A stretch of 64,000 nucleotides of DNA, from positions 1,054,001 through 1,118,000 of the forward strand of contig NZ_PEJS01000001.1 in the NCBI RefSeq assembly GCF_002750975.1, read 5' to 3'. The DNA is from Stenotrophomonas indicatrix. Its GTDB lineage: Bacteria > Pseudomonadota > Gammaproteobacteria > Xanthomonadales > Xanthomonadaceae. Under the pieces are notes generated by a model that made no database searches, had not been told where the DNA came from, and was given only the letters and a program-made list of their open reading frames with translations. The translations under genes were made by a program, and so were the position numbers. Below, piece after piece: positions 17,624-27,079 of this stretch (position 1 is its first letter; each line of letters begins with the position of its first letter).

Positions 17624-18411
17624 CGCAGCAGGTGCCTCTCGGTGTGCTCGATGAAGTCCAGCATCGACTTGACGTCGTCACTGTCGCGCGCCTGTTCGGC
17701 CAGCTGTGCCTTGGCTTCGGCCAGCGGCAGGCCCGCCACGTACAGCGTGCGGTAGGCACGCTTGATGGCGGTGATGCGTTCGGGATCGAAGCCGCGACGC
17801 TTCAGGCCCTCGCTGTTGATGCCGCGCGGGCGGCCCAGCGAGTCGGTGCCGACCATGGTGAACGGCGGGACGTCGCCATTGGTCAGCGCGCCCATGCCGA
17901 GGAAGGCATGTGCACCGATGCGGCAGAACTGGTGCGCACCAGCGAAGCCGCTGATGATCACGTAGTCACCCACGGTCACGTGCCCGGCCAGGGTGGTGTT
18001 GTTGGAGAACACGCAGAAGTTGCCGACGTGGCAATCGTGGGCCACGTGCGTGTAGGCCAGCATCCAGTTGTCATCGCCGATGGTGGTGATGCCACCGCCG
18101 CCGCCAGTGCCACGGTTGAGGGTGACGAACTCGCGGAACACGTTGCGGTCGCCGATCACCAGTTCGGTGCGTTCACCGCCGTACTTCTTGTCCTGCGGTT
18201 CGCCGCCGACCGCGACATGGCCGATGAAACGGTTGTCGCGGCCGATCCGGGTCGGGCCATGGATGCTGCAGTGCGGACCGACCTCGGTGCCGGCACCGAT
18301 CTCGACGTCCGGCCCGATGATCGTGAACGCGCCCACGCGGACATCGTCGGCCAGGCGCGCCGACGGATCGATCACGGCAGTGGGGTGGATCAGGGGGGAG
18401 TTGTCGCTCAT
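17620..18411 (-). CDS. lpxA: acyl-ACP--UDP-N-acetylglucosamine O-acyltransferase
   Basis: LpxA (263 aa; E. coli 262) carries out the first step of lipid A synthesis, the 3-O-acylation of UDP-GlcNAc, as a left-handed beta-helix trimer. Hexapeptide repeats run from about residue 7 to 190 ([20 protein letters not shown]). The catalytic His lies in [12 protein letters not shown], and the C-terminal helical domain is at ~195-263. The start MSDNSP at 18411 was chosen by length and alignment to the family; the frame extends upstream. A 19-bp gap separates it from fabZ. Confidence 0.97.
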   Translation of the reverse strand: MSDNSPLIHPTAVIDPSARLADDVRVGAFTIIGPDVEIGAGTEVGPHCSIHGPTRIGRDNRFIGHVAVGGEPQDKKYGGERTELVIGDRNVFREFVTLNRGTGGGGGITTIGDDNWMLAYTHVAHDCHVGNFCVFSNNTTLAGHVTVGDYVIISGFAGAHQFCRIGAHAFLGMGALTNGDVPPFTMVGTDSLGRPRGINSEGLKRRGFDPERITAIKRAYRTLYVAGLPLAEAKAQLAEQARDSDDVKSMLDFIEHTERHLLR

Positions 18412-18430
18412 CTCGGACCTCCAGCCAGGG

Positions 18431-18886
18431 TCATTCGCGGGTGCCGGCGCACAGCACCTCGGCGCAGGCGACGACTTCGCCGTCGACCTTGGCCACACAG
18501 TCGTACACGGCCATGTTGCGGATCACGCGCTTGATCTCCACGTGCATCTCCAGCACGTCACCGGGCACCACCTGCTTGGTGAAGCGGGCCTTGTCGACCT
18601 TGACCATGTAGAACAGCTTGGACTGCGCATCGCGGCCCAGCGTCAACTGGGTCAGCACGCCGCCGGCCTGGGCCATGGCTTCGATGATCAGCACGCCGGG
18701 CATGATCGGCTGGCCCGGGAAGTGGCCCTGGAAGAACGGCTCGTTGATGCTGACGTTCTTGGTCGCGACGATCGTGCGCTTCTCGTAGTCGATCGACACC
18801 ACCTTGTCCACCAGCAGGAACGGGTAGCGGTGCGGAAGCAGCGTCTGGATCTGCGCCATGTCCGGCAGGGTCTGGGTGTGGCTCAT
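18431..18886 (-). CDS. fabZ: 3-hydroxyacyl-ACP dehydratase FabZ
   Basis: FabZ (151 aa) dehydrates 3-hydroxyacyl-ACP in fatty-acid elongation and competes with LpxA/LpxD for the same hydroxyacyl-ACP pool. The hot-dog fold shows the catalytic His in [12 protein letters not shown] (~20) and the catalytic Glu in [15 protein letters not shown] (~65). ATG 18886 overlaps the end of lpxD by 4 bp. Its placement between lpxD and lpxA is conserved and helps keep fatty-acid and lipid A synthesis in balance. Confidence 0.97.
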   Translation of the reverse strand: MSHTQTLPDMAQIQTLLPHRYPFLLVDKVVSIDYEKRTIVATKNVSINEPFFQGHFPGQPIMPGVLIIEAMAQAGGVLTQLTLGRDAQSKLFYMVKVDKARFTKQVVPGDVLEMHVEIKRVIRNMAVYDCVAKVDGEVVACAEVLCAGTRE

Positions 18887-19905
18887 TCTTTCTCCTTGCT
18901 CACAGACAGGATGCGACGGGCCAGTGCATCGAGCTGCTTGAAGCGCGCGGCATTCTTGCGCCACGTGCGGTTGTCGGTCAGGGGCGTGCCGGAGGAATAC
19001 TCGCCCGGCTCGGTGATGGAGTTGCGGACCACCGATTTGCCGGTGATCACGACCTTGTCGCAGATTTCAAGATGACCGACGACGCCAACGGCGCCGCCGA
19101 GCAGGCAGTAACGGCCGATCTTGGCGCTGCCGGCAATGCCGGTGCAGCCTGCGATGGCCGAGTGGGCGCCGATCTGCACGTTGTGTGCGATCTGCACCAG
19201 GTTGTCCAGGCGGACGTCCTCGGCCAGCACGGTGTCTTCCAGCGCGCCACGGTCGACACAGGTGTTGGCGCCGATCTCGCAGTCGTCGCCGATGCGCACG
19301 CCGCCAAGCTGCGGCACCTTGATCCATTTGCCAGCGTCCATGGCCAAGCCGAAGCCATCGGCGCCCAGCACGGCGCCGGGATGGATGCGCACGCGCTTGC
19401 CCAGCTTGACGCGGGTGACCAGGGTGACGCGGGCGATCAGTTCACAGCCGCTGTCGAGGGTGCAGTCTTCGCCGATGATGCTGCCGGCGCCGATGATGCA
19501 GTTCTCGCCGATGACGCTGCGTGCGCCGATGGTGACGAACGGACCGACGTGGGCGCTGGCGGCGACCTGCGCCTGCGGATCGATCACTGCGCTGGGATGG
19601 ATGCCCGACGGGCGGGTCGGGGCGATGTCGAACAGCGCGCCGATCTTGGCAAAGGTGGTGTAAGGGTCCTTGGCAACCAGCGCGGTGCCGGGAGCCGCGT
19701 CGGCATCCTCGGCGCGCAGCACTACGATGCCGGCCTGGCTGTCGGCCAGCTGGGCGCGGTAGCGCGGATTGGCAAGGAAGGTCAGCTGGCCGGCACCGGC
19801 ATGGGCGAGGGTGGCCACGCCATGGATGGCGGTGCCTGGGTCGCCATGGACCTGCAGGCCGAACTGATCGGCGAGTTGCTGGGCGGTGTAGGTAGGAGTA
19901 TTCAC
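18883..19905 (-). CDS. lpxD: UDP-3-O-(3-hydroxyacyl)glucosamine N-acyltransferase
   Basis: LpxD (340 aa; E. coli 341) adds the second, N-linked acyl chain in lipid A assembly. An N-terminal uridine-binding domain (residues ~1-100) precedes the left-handed beta-helix hexapeptides (HPSAVIDPQAQVAASAHVGP onward). The catalytic His is in QIAHNVQIG (~240) and the ACP-binding helix lies at the C-terminus. In enterics skp lies between bamA and lpxD; here there is none, as I recall for Xanthomonadaceae. A terminator downstream of bamA and a 523-bp gap suggest that lpxD starts its own transcript. Confidence 0.97.
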   Translation of the reverse strand: MNTPTYTAQQLADQFGLQVHGDPGTAIHGVATLAHAGAGQLTFLANPRYRAQLADSQAGIVVLRAEDADAAPGTALVAKDPYTTFAKIGALFDIAPTRPSGIHPSAVIDPQAQVAASAHVGPFVTIGARSVIGENCIIGAGSIIGEDCTLDSGCELIARVTLVTRVKLGKRVRIHPGAVLGADGFGLAMDAGKWIKVPQLGGVRIGDDCEIGANTCVDRGALEDTVLAEDVRLDNLVQIAHNVQIGAHSAIAGCTGIAGSAKIGRYCLLGGAVGVVGHLEICDKVVITGKSVVRNSITEPGEYSSGTPLTDNRTWRKNAARFKQLDALARRILSVSKEKE

Positions 19906-20020
19906 GGCGGGAGTTTAACGTGTGACGCCATTGCGGTCATGCGGGAGCGGTTCTGCGGCCAACGGCGGGGCCCCTCGTGGCTGGCAGAGTGAGGCCCGAG
20001 GCCCGAGGGCCGGGTCGGAC

Positions 20021-20108
20021 GGGTGGGGCCCGCGAGGGACGGCGCAAGTACGTCCCTGTAGCCTTGGTCGCCGCATCCATGCGGCTCACACCCTCGCGGG
20101 CCCCACCC
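20021..20108. repeat. 18-bp perfect inverted repeat with 52-bp loop
   Basis: The arms GGGTGGGGCCCGCGAGGG (20021-20038) and its exact complement (20091-20108) enclose two smaller hairpins (GGGACG...CGTCCC and CCGCATCCATGCGG). It lies in the lpxD upstream region, between the bamA terminator and the lpxD start. It is not SMAG-type and probably belongs to another intergenic repeat family. Apart from this and the bamA 3'-end hairpins I see no gene in 19906-20428. Confidence 0.8.
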
Positions 20109-20200
20109 ATCCGCCCTTCGACGGTCTGGCGCGAGTGCCAGCCACGGAAAAACAGAAAAAATCAAAAGCAGTTCGGCTGCCGCGCCCGCGCGGGCGCCCG

Positions 20201-20229
20201 AAAACAAAAACGCCGGGCAGAGCCCGGCG
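20201..20229 (-). terminator. intrinsic terminator after bamA
   Basis: Read on the minus strand, CGCCGGGC-TCT-GCCCGGCG is followed by TTTTTGTTTT. It lies about 200 bp downstream of the bamA stop and would separate bamA from lpxD transcription. Confidence 0.8.
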
Positions 20230-20282
20230 ATTCGTACCCCGTCTGGTGGAGAGCCGCCCTTTGTTAAGGGGGGCGCGCCGCT

Positions 20283-20449
20283 GGGAATCGCAGGAGCGAT
20301 TCCCAACGTTGCTATGCAACGGCCCGAAGGGCGCATGCCATGGATGGCATGCGTAGCGGCGCGGGGCATAGGGAGCAGGATAGGCCCCGCGGTTTGCATC
20401 GCAAACCGTGGGAACGTTTGGGGGCCAGTTAGAACTGGCCACCAAACGT
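20283..20449 (-). repeat. run of hairpins around and after the bamA stop codon
   Basis: Successive inverted repeats are 20414-20449 (16 of 17 paired, with the bamA stop TAA at the tip), 20390-20408 (CGGTTTGC/GCAAACCG), 20361-20390 (GCGGGGC/GCCCCGC), 20333-20352 (GCATGCCA/TGGCATGC), 20307-20321 (CGTTGC/GCAACG) and 20283-20304 (GGGAATCG/CGATTCCC). They lead into the terminator at 20201-20229. Confidence 0.75.
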
Positions 20450-22792
20450 AAATTGCAGACGTTCGATCTCGTCGCCGTCCTTCTTCTTCAGCGGGAACGC
20501 ATAGCTGATCGAGATCGGGCCGACCGGGGCGCGCCACAGCAGGGCTACACCAGTGGAGACGCGCAGCTCGTTGGCCTTGAAGTTGTCGGTGCCGTTGTAG
20601 ACGTTGCCGAAGTCGACGAAGGCCGACACACGGGCCGACGGGCTGTCGAACAGGCGCGGGAAGTAGGCTTCGACCGAACCGACGGTCTTCAGCGAACCAC
20701 CCAGCGGCTGGCCGTTCGGGTAGCCGTTGGTGACTTCGCGCGGGCCGAGGGTGTTGTCCTCGAAGCCACGAACCGAGTTGGTACCACCGGCGTAGAAGTT
20801 CTCGTAGAACGGCAGGCCCGACGCGGTGACGGTGCGGGTGGTGCCGTCGCCGTTGTCGATCACGCGGGTCTTGTCGTTGCCGTAGGCATCGCCGTAGCCG
20901 ATTTCGGCGCGGGTGTTGATCACCAGCGAGGGGATGATCGGCCAGTACTTGCTGATCTGGTAGTTCAGCTTGTAGTACTCGATGGTCGAACCCGGCAGGG
21001 TGGTTTCCAGGCCCACGCGCTGGTAGGTACCGCGGGTCGGCATGAAGTAGTCGTTGCGCGAGTCGCGGGCCCAACCCAGCTCGGTGCGCCACGCATGGAA
21101 GGTGCGGCTGCCGACGGCATCGATGTAATCGATGATCGACTTCGGGGTCGAGCCCGCGTACGTGGTGATCTGGTTGCTGTCGATGCCGAACATCAGCGAG
21201 ACGGTGTCGGTCTCGGTAATCGGCACGCCGAATACCACCTGCGCCGAACCGTTGGTGCTGTTGTACTGCGCGGTGTTGAAGTCGGAGTAGTCCAGTTCGC
21301 GCCAGGACAGGTTGTAACCCAGCGAGACGCCGTCATCGGTGAAGTACGGGTTGGTGTAGCTGAAGCCGTAGCGCTGCAGGTAGCTGCTACGCGAAGCTTC
21401 GACCGACACGCGGTTGCCGCCGCCCAGGAAGTTGTTCTGCGACAGCTGCACCGAGGTGGTCATGCCGTAGGACTGCGAATAGCCCAGGCCGAACACGAAG
21501 CTGCCCGAGGTGGTTTCCTTGACGTTGTAGACGACGTCGACCTGGTCGTTGCTGCCGCTGACGGGCGGGGTTTCCACTTCCACCGCCTCGAAGTAACCCA
21601 GGCGCTGCAGGCGGATCTTGGAACGGTCGATCGCGGCCTGCGAGTACCAGCTGTTCTCGAACTGGCGCATTTCGCGGCGCATCACCTCGTCGGAGGTGCG
21701 GGTATTGCCCTTGAAGATGATGCGGCGGACGGTCACGCGCGGGCCCGGCACGACCTGCATGTTGACCGCCACGGTCTGCTCGGCGCGGTTGGTGGTCGGA
21801 ATCGGGTTCACCTTGGCGAAGGCATAACCGATGTTGGACAGCGAGTTGGTGATCGAGTCGGAGCTGAATTCCAGCAGCGCACGCGAGAACGTGTCGCCGG
21901 ATTTCTGCACGACCATGCGCTCGACGTCTTCCTGCGGCAGGATCGTATCGCCGCTGACCTTGATCTCGGAGATCTTGTACTGGTCACCTTCGGTCACGCC
22001 GGCGGTGATGAACATGTCGCGCTTGTCGGGGCTGATCGACACCTGCGTCGAGTCGATGCTGAAGTCGACATAGCCGCGGTCCAGGTACCAGGAGTTGAGC
22101 TTCTCCAGGTCGCCGGACAGCTTTTCCTTGGAGTACTGGTCGTCACGGCGGTACCACGACGCCCAGTTGTGCTCCTTGGACTCCCAGTATTCCAGGATGT
22201 CCTTGCTGTCGTACTTCTCGGTGCCGACGATGTTGACGTGGCGGATCTTGGCCGCCTTGCCTTCCTTGATCGCGATGGCGATGTCGACGCGATTACGGTC
22301 CAGCGGGCTCACGGTCGGGGTGATGTCGACGGTGTATTTGCCACGATCGTTGTACTGGCGGCGAAGTTCCTGGGTCACGCGATCCAGGCTCAGGCGATCG
22401 AAGGTGCCGCCTTCGGTCAGGCCGATGTCGGACAGACCCTTGAGCAGCTGGTCGGACTTGATGTCCTTGTTGCCGGTGACGGTCAGCTTGTTGATCGCCG
22501 GACGTTCCTTGACGGTCACCACCAGGATGCTGCCCTGGCGATCCAGCTGCACGTCTTCGAAGAAGCCGGTCTTGTACAGGGCGCGGATGGTCTCGCCGAC
22601 CTTGCTGTCGGTGACCGTCTCGCCACGCTCGACCGGCAGGTAGGTGAACACCGTACCGGAGCTGATGCGCTGCAGGCCGTCGACGCGGATGTCGCTGACA
22701 GTGAAGGGCTCGGCTGCCTGGGCCAGGGCGGGAGCGCCGGTGACGGCGGCGAGGGCGAGGGCCAGCAGGCGGCGATTGGGGAGTCGCGTCAT
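20429..22792 (-). CDS. bamA: outer-membrane protein assembly factor BamA
   Basis: BamA (787 aa) inserts beta-barrel proteins into the outer membrane. A signal peptide (MTRLPNRRLLALALAAVTGA...LAQA) is followed by five POTRA domains (residues ~25-425, beginning FTVSDIRVDGLQRI). The 16-strand Omp85 barrel comes next, with the VRGF motif (GTNSVRGFEDNTLGPR, ~650), and the final residue is Phe, as expected of outer-membrane barrels. Start 22792 gives the signal peptide; the frame extends upstream over rseP only as a shadow. rseP is 74 bp upstream. The 3' end lies inside a strong hairpin. Confidence 0.98.
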   Translation of the reverse strand: MTRLPNRRLLALALAAVTGAPALAQAAEPFTVSDIRVDGLQRISSGTVFTYLPVERGETVTDSKVGETIRALYKTGFFEDVQLDRQGSILVVTVKERPAINKLTVTGNKDIKSDQLLKGLSDIGLTEGGTFDRLSLDRVTQELRRQYNDRGKYTVDITPTVSPLDRNRVDIAIAIKEGKAAKIRHVNIVGTEKYDSKDILEYWESKEHNWASWYRRDDQYSKEKLSGDLEKLNSWYLDRGYVDFSIDSTQVSISPDKRDMFITAGVTEGDQYKISEIKVSGDTILPQEDVERMVVQKSGDTFSRALLEFSSDSITNSLSNIGYAFAKVNPIPTTNRAEQTVAVNMQVVPGPRVTVRRIIFKGNTRTSDEVMRREMRQFENSWYSQAAIDRSKIRLQRLGYFEAVEVETPPVSGSNDQVDVVYNVKETTSGSFVFGLGYSQSYGMTTSVQLSQNNFLGGGNRVSVEASRSSYLQRYGFSYTNPYFTDDGVSLGYNLSWRELDYSDFNTAQYNSTNGSAQVVFGVPITETDTVSLMFGIDSNQITTYAGSTPKSIIDYIDAVGSRTFHAWRTELGWARDSRNDYFMPTRGTYQRVGLETTLPGSTIEYYKLNYQISKYWPIIPSLVINTRAEIGYGDAYGNDKTRVIDNGDGTTRTVTASGLPFYENFYAGGTNSVRGFEDNTLGPREVTNGYPNGQPLGGSLKTVGSVEAYFPRLFDSPSARVSAFVDFGNVYNGTDNFKANELRVSTGVALLWRAPVGPISISYAFPLKKKDGDEIERLQFTFGGQF

Positions 22793-22866
22793 GTCACGTC
22801 CGGTAGGAAGGTCGATTTCATTGGTAAGGGATGCCGACGCTGTAGACGGCAAAAACATGGAAAAGT

Positions 22867-24225
22867 TCATCGCGGGACCAGGCCGAGGATGTCGTTGTAG
22901 AACGCCAATCCCATCAGCCCGGCCAGCAACGCCAGGCCGATGTATTGGCCGGCGGCGACGGCACGCTCGCTCAGCGGGCTGCCCTTGACCAACTCGATAA
23001 GGTAATACAGCAGGTGGCCGCCGTCCAAGATGGGGATCGGCAGCAGGTTGATGATGCACAGGCTCAGCGACAGCAGGGCGAGGAACTGGATGAACCAATC
23101 CACGCCACGTTTGGCCGAAATATTGGCGACCCGGGCAATGGTGACCGGGCCGGAAACGTTCTGCAGCGAGGCTTTGCCGGTCACGATCCGGCCCATCATG
23201 GCCAATGAATCGGCGGCCATCCTGCCGGTTTCGCGCACCGCGACCGTGACCGACTGCAGCGGGCCGAACTTGAGCAGGGTGTCGTAGGCGGGGCTGTAGC
23301 TCTGGGCAAAGCCGGCGCCGATCTGCCAGATGGGCTGGCCCTTGCCGTCCTTGCCCTGACGCGGGGTGATCTCCAGCGCCAGGCGCTCGCCACCACGCAG
23401 CACCTCGATCATCGCCGGGCCACCCCGGCGGCCGAGGCTGCCCACTTCGCTGATGGCCTGCTCGACGCTGTCGATGCGCTGGCCGTCGATCGCCACGATC
23501 AGATCGCCGGCCTGCAGGTGACCCTCTGCAGCCGAACCCTTCACGATGTTGTCCACCAGCGGTGGCTGCAGCCACGCACGCCAGTACACCCCGGCCAGGA
23601 TCGGAACCCGGCGTTCATCGAAACCAGCCGGCAGCTGCGACAGCGGCAGGGTGCGCGAGCGCAGCTGGTCTGCTGGGTCGAGCACCTCCAGGGTCACATC
23701 GCGACGGTCCATCGCCGCGGCGGTCAGGGCCATGCTGGCCTCACCCAGGGTGATCACATCGCGGCCGTCCACGCGCAGCAGGCGGTCACCACTGCCGAGC
23801 CCGGCCGTGGCGGCCATGCCGGTAGCGCGGCCGACGGTTGCCGAATAGTCCTGCTTGCCGATCACGAACATCGCCCACAGCAGCAGGATGCACAGCAGCA
23901 GGTTGGCGATCGGGCCGGCCGCGACGATGGCGATGCGCTGCCACACGGTCTTGTGGTTGAAGGCCTGGCCGCGCTCGTGCGGATGGACCTCGACTTCGCG
24001 TTCGTCGAGGAATTTCACATAGCCGCCCAGCGGGATGGCGGCAATGGCGAACTCGGTGCCATGGCGGTCGCGGCGCGACCACAGCGGACGGCCGAAGCCC
24101 ACCGAGAAGCGCAGCACCTTGACCCCGCACAGGCGCCCGACCCAGTAATGCCCGAATTCGTGGAAGGTGACCAGCAGCCCAAGGCTGACGATCATCCACC
24201 AGACCGATCCGATGAAGTCAGTCAT
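22867..24225 (-). CDS. rseP: site-2 zinc protease RseP
   Basis: RseP (452 aa) performs intramembrane cleavage of anti-sigma factors in the sigmaE envelope-stress pathway. The zinc motif HEFGH is at residues 22-26 in the first transmembrane helix. The third metal ligand is in PIPILDGGHLLYY (~395). Two periplasmic PDZ-like domains lie between (~115-310, for example GSGDRLLRVDGRDV and LQAGDLIVAIDGQRI). It is in the classical order dxr-rseP-bamA, so the barrel assembly machine and its stress sensor are co-transcribed. Confidence 0.97.
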   Translation of the reverse strand: MTDFIGSVWWMIVSLGLLVTFHEFGHYWVGRLCGVKVLRFSVGFGRPLWSRRDRHGTEFAIAAIPLGGYVKFLDEREVEVHPHERGQAFNHKTVWQRIAIVAAGPIANLLLCILLLWAMFVIGKQDYSATVGRATGMAATAGLGSGDRLLRVDGRDVITLGEASMALTAAAMDRRDVTLEVLDPADQLRSRTLPLSQLPAGFDERRVPILAGVYWRAWLQPPLVDNIVKGSAAEGHLQAGDLIVAIDGQRIDSVEQAISEVGSLGRRGGPAMIEVLRGGERLALEITPRQGKDGKGQPIWQIGAGFAQSYSPAYDTLLKFGPLQSVTVAVRETGRMAADSLAMMGRIVTGKASLQNVSGPVTIARVANISAKRGVDWFIQFLALLSLSLCIINLLPIPILDGGHLLYYLIELVKGSPLSERAVAAGQYIGLALLAGLMGLAFYNDILGLVPR

Positions 24226-24280
24226 GCAGGTTCACATTGGCGGACACGGGCGGCGGCGTCATACGGGATGGGTGCGCTGT

Positions 24281-25471
24281 TCAGGTGGCGGCGATGGCGT
24301 TCAGGGTCAGCTGGCGGGCCCGCTGGTCGGCGGACAACAGAACCTCAAGTGTATCGGCTGGTTCGGTCGGCAGTGTTGAAAGAGCGTTAGCAACCAGCGT
24401 CGGAATGGTCAGGAAGCCTATGCGGCCCTGAAGAAACGCTGAAACAGCCTCTTCGTTGGCGGCGTTCAGCACCGCCGGAGCGGTGCCACCGGCGCGCATC
24501 GCTTGCCACGCCAAGGCCAGGCAGGGGAAGGCGTCGGTATCGGGAGCCTCGAAATCCAGCCGGCCCTGGGCGAGCAGGTCCAGCCCGGACACGCCCGATT
24601 CGATCCGTTGCGGCCAGCCCAGGCCTACGGCCAGGGTGGTGCGCATGTCCGGCAGGCCCATCTGCGCCAGCGTGGAGCCGTCAACGAACTCCACCAGCGA
24701 ATGCACCAGGCTCTGCGGATGCACCAGCACCTCGATGCGTTCGCCGGGGACGCCGAACAGGTGGTGGGCCTCGATGACCTCCAGGCCTTTGTTCATCAAC
24801 GTCGCCGAATCGACCGAGATCTTCGGCCCCATCGACCACTTCGGATGCGCCACGGCCTGGGCCGGGGTGACCTGCTGCAGTTCGGCGCGGCTGCGCCCGC
24901 GGAATGGGCCACCCGAGGCGGTCAGCAGGATGCGGCGCACGCCGGCACCGTCGAGGCTGGCATCACGTGAGCGCAGGCACTGGAAGATCGCGCTGTGCTC
25001 GCTGTCGATCGGGATGATCTCGGCGCCGGCACGTTCGGCGGTACGGGTCAGCAGTTCGCCGGCCAGTACCAGCGATTCCTTGTTGGCCAGCAGGATGCGC
25101 TTGCCGGCCGCAGCGGCGGCCAGGGTCGAGGACAGGCCGGCGGCGCCGACGATCGCGGCAACCACGGTGTCGCAGGCGTCGCTGGCCGCCAGCTGGTCCA
25201 GCGCGGCATGGCCGGCGTGGGCCTGGGTGGCCAGGCCGGCTTCGCGCAGGCCGTCGCGCAGTTCGGCATACAGGGTTTCATCGGCGATCACCGCATGCGC
25301 GGGCCGGTGCTGCCGGCACAGGGCCAGCAGCGCCTGTACCTGGCGGCCGGCGGCAAGCACGGTGGCCTGGTACCGCAGCGGATGGCGGGCGATCACGTCA
25401 AGCGTGGAGGCACCAATCGAGCCGGTGGCGCCGAATACGGCGACCCGGCGCAGGTCTGCAGCAGCTTCCAT
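24281..25471 (-). CDS. dxr: 1-deoxy-D-xylulose 5-phosphate reductoisomerase
   Basis: Dxr (396 aa; E. coli 398) makes 2-C-methyl-D-erythritol 4-phosphate, the first committed step of the MEP isoprenoid pathway. The NADPH-binding motif is [19 protein letters not shown] at residues ~10-28. The metal-binding and substrate region includes [14 protein letters not shown] (~150) and the flexible loop around [20 protein letters not shown] (~205-224). Only two bases separate it from the cdsA stop, so the genes are tightly coupled. Confidence 0.97.
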   Translation of the reverse strand: MEAAADLRRVAVFGATGSIGASTLDVIARHPLRYQATVLAAGRQVQALLALCRQHRPAHAVIADETLYAELRDGLREAGLATQAHAGHAALDQLAASDACDTVVAAIVGAAGLSSTLAAAAAGKRILLANKESLVLAGELLTRTAERAGAEIIPIDSEHSAIFQCLRSRDASLDGAGVRRILLTASGGPFRGRSRAELQQVTPAQAVAHPKWSMGPKISVDSATLMNKGLEVIEAHHLFGVPGERIEVLVHPQSLVHSLVEFVDGSTLAQMGLPDMRTTLAVGLGWPQRIESGVSGLDLLAQGRLDFEAPDTDAFPCLALAWQAMRAGGTAPAVLNAANEEAVSAFLQGRIGFLTIPTLVANALSTLPTEPADTLEVLLSADQRARQLTLNAIAAT

Positions 25472-25473
25472 GG

Positions 25474-26310
25474 TCAGAACCCGAAGATTTCCTTGCCCAG
25501 TGCGAACACCGGGATGGCCGCCAGCACGCCGTCGACGCGGTCGAGCACGCCGCCGTGGCCGGGGATCAGGTGGCCTGAATCCTTGGCGCCGGCATGGCGC
25601 TTGATCAGGCTTTCGAACAGGTCGCCCAGTACCGAGGCGAATACGGCCACCACCGAGGTAACCAGCAGGCCGGGCAGGTGCGCGGCATCGATGCCGGCCA
25701 GCCAGCCCAGGCCGACGGCCACCGCAACGCCGGCGATCAGCCCGCCGACGAGGCCTTCCCAGGTCTTGTTAGGGCTGATCCGCGGTGCCAGCTTGTGCTT
25801 GCCGAAGTGACGGCCAGCGAAGTAGGCGCCCGAATCAGCGGCCCAGACCAGTGCCAGCGCGGCCAGCAGCCACAGGTGGCCCTGATGGCCGGGCGGGTCG
25901 CCGCCGGCATGGATCAGCACCAGCGCAGCCCACGCCGGCACGATGGCCAGGGTGCCGGCCAGCAGCTTGAGGATGCGCGCCGGACTGCCAGGCTGCGCGC
26001 CGAAGTTGAAGAAGCGCAGCCACACCAGCGCGCCCAGCCACCACGCCACGCCCACCAGGGTCGCGATCTGGAACAGCACAAGGGTGCCGGCATCGGCCCA
26101 CACCAGCAGCACCATCAGCACCAGGTTGAGGACCAGCAGCACGGTGCGGGCGAGGGTGTCTTCGACGTCGGCCAGCTTCAGCCATTCCCACAGGCCGATC
26201 AGCAGCACGGCAGCGGCGGCGGCGGCCAGCCATTGCGTGGGCAGCAACAGGATCGCGGCAATGGCGACCGGCGCCATGATCAGCGCGGCGAGGACTCGGG
26301 TCTTGGTCAT
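25474..26310 (-). CDS. cdsA: phosphatidate cytidylyltransferase
   Basis: CdsA (278 aa) forms CDP-diacylglycerol, the branch point for phospholipids. It is an inner-membrane protein with about eight hydrophobic segments and the family signature near the C-terminus ([17 protein letters not shown], ~250-266), preceded by [16 protein letters not shown]. Its start codon overlaps the uppS stop by 4 bp (26307-26310). Its place between uppS and dxr is standard. Confidence 0.97.
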   Translation of the reverse strand: MTKTRVLAALIMAPVAIAAILLLPTQWLAAAAAAVLLIGLWEWLKLADVEDTLARTVLLVLNLVLMVLLVWADAGTLVLFQIATLVGVAWWLGALVWLRFFNFGAQPGSPARILKLLAGTLAIVPAWAALVLIHAGGDPPGHQGHLWLLAALALVWAADSGAYFAGRHFGKHKLAPRISPNKTWEGLVGGLIAGVAVAVGLGWLAGIDAAHLPGLLVTSVVAVFASVLGDLFESLIKRHAGAKDSGHLIPGHGGVLDRVDGVLAAIPVFALGKEIFGF

Positions 26311-27074
26311 GGGCTGGACGTCTCGGTGGCCAGGGCGGCGATCTGGGCGCTGGTCAGGCCGAAGCGGCGCTCACGGCTGGCGTAGGCATCCAGCGCGAGC
26401 TGCAGCTGCGCGGCATCGAAATCCGGCCACAGCGCTTCGGTGAACCACAGCTCGGTATACGCCAGCTGCCACAGCAGGAAATTGCTGATGCGGGTATCGC
26501 CGCCGGTGCGGATGAACAGGTCCGGTGGCGGCAGGTCGGCCAGGGCCACCTGTCGCCCCAGCAGGGATTCGTCGATCTGCTCGGGAAGCAGGCGGCCGGC
26601 TGCAACTTCAACAGCCAGTGCGCGTGCGGCACGGGCGATGTCCTGACGGCCACCATAGCTGGCGGCGATCGACAGGGTCAGTGTGCTGTTGTCGGCGGTG
26701 CGCTGTTCGGCCAGCTGCATGCGGCTGACCAGGGCAGCACCGAAGCGCTCGCGTTCGCCGATGAAGCGCACGCGCACGCCGCGCCGATGCAGCTCGTCCA
26801 CTTCGCGGTCGAGCGCGCCGAGGAACAGCTTCATCAACGCATCGACTTCTTCCTGCGGCCGGCCCCAGTTCTCGCTGGAGAACGCGAACAGGGTCAGCGC
26901 CGGAATGCCCAGTTCCAGGCAGCGCTCGATGGTGCGGTTTACCGCGCGCGCGCCGGCTCGATGGCCGATCACGCGGGGGCGACGGCGCTGCTGTGCCCAA
27001 CGCCCGTTGCCATCCATGATGATGGCGACGTGGCGCGGGAGGGCGGCCGGCAGGGGAGGCGGGACTGAAGGCAT
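26307..27074 (-). CDS. uppS: undecaprenyl diphosphate synthase
   Basis: UppS (255 aa) builds the C55 carrier lipid for peptidoglycan and O-antigen by cis-condensation of isopentenyl diphosphate. HVAIIMDGNGRWAQ near the N-terminus carries the catalytic Asp21. FAFSSENWGRP (~75) and the C-terminal RTGGDTRISNFLLWQLAYTE (~190-210) are family motifs. The Pro-rich lead (MPSVPPPLPAALP) is short. It follows frr with a 5-bp gap and overlaps cdsA by 4 bp. Confidence 0.97.
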   Translation of the reverse strand: MPSVPPPLPAALPRHVAIIMDGNGRWAQQRRRPRVIGHRAGARAVNRTIERCLELGIPALTLFAFSSENWGRPQEEVDALMKLFLGALDREVDELHRRGVRVRFIGERERFGAALVSRMQLAEQRTADNSTLTLSIAASYGGRQDIARAARALAVEVAAGRLLPEQIDESLLGRQVALADLPPPDLFIRTGGDTRISNFLLWQLAYTELWFTEALWPDFDAAQLQLALDAYASRERRFGLTSAQIAALATETSSP

Positions 27075-27079
27075 CGACT

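Noticed and set aside
19906..20428. A missing or decayed skp gene between bamA and lpxD
   Set aside because: No frame with Skp-like helices or signal peptide is present; the stretch is hairpins and a repeat.
20408..22900. An 830-codon open frame on the plus strand opposite bamA
   Set aside because: Same mirror-frame artefact; bamA is well supported by POTRA and barrel motifs.
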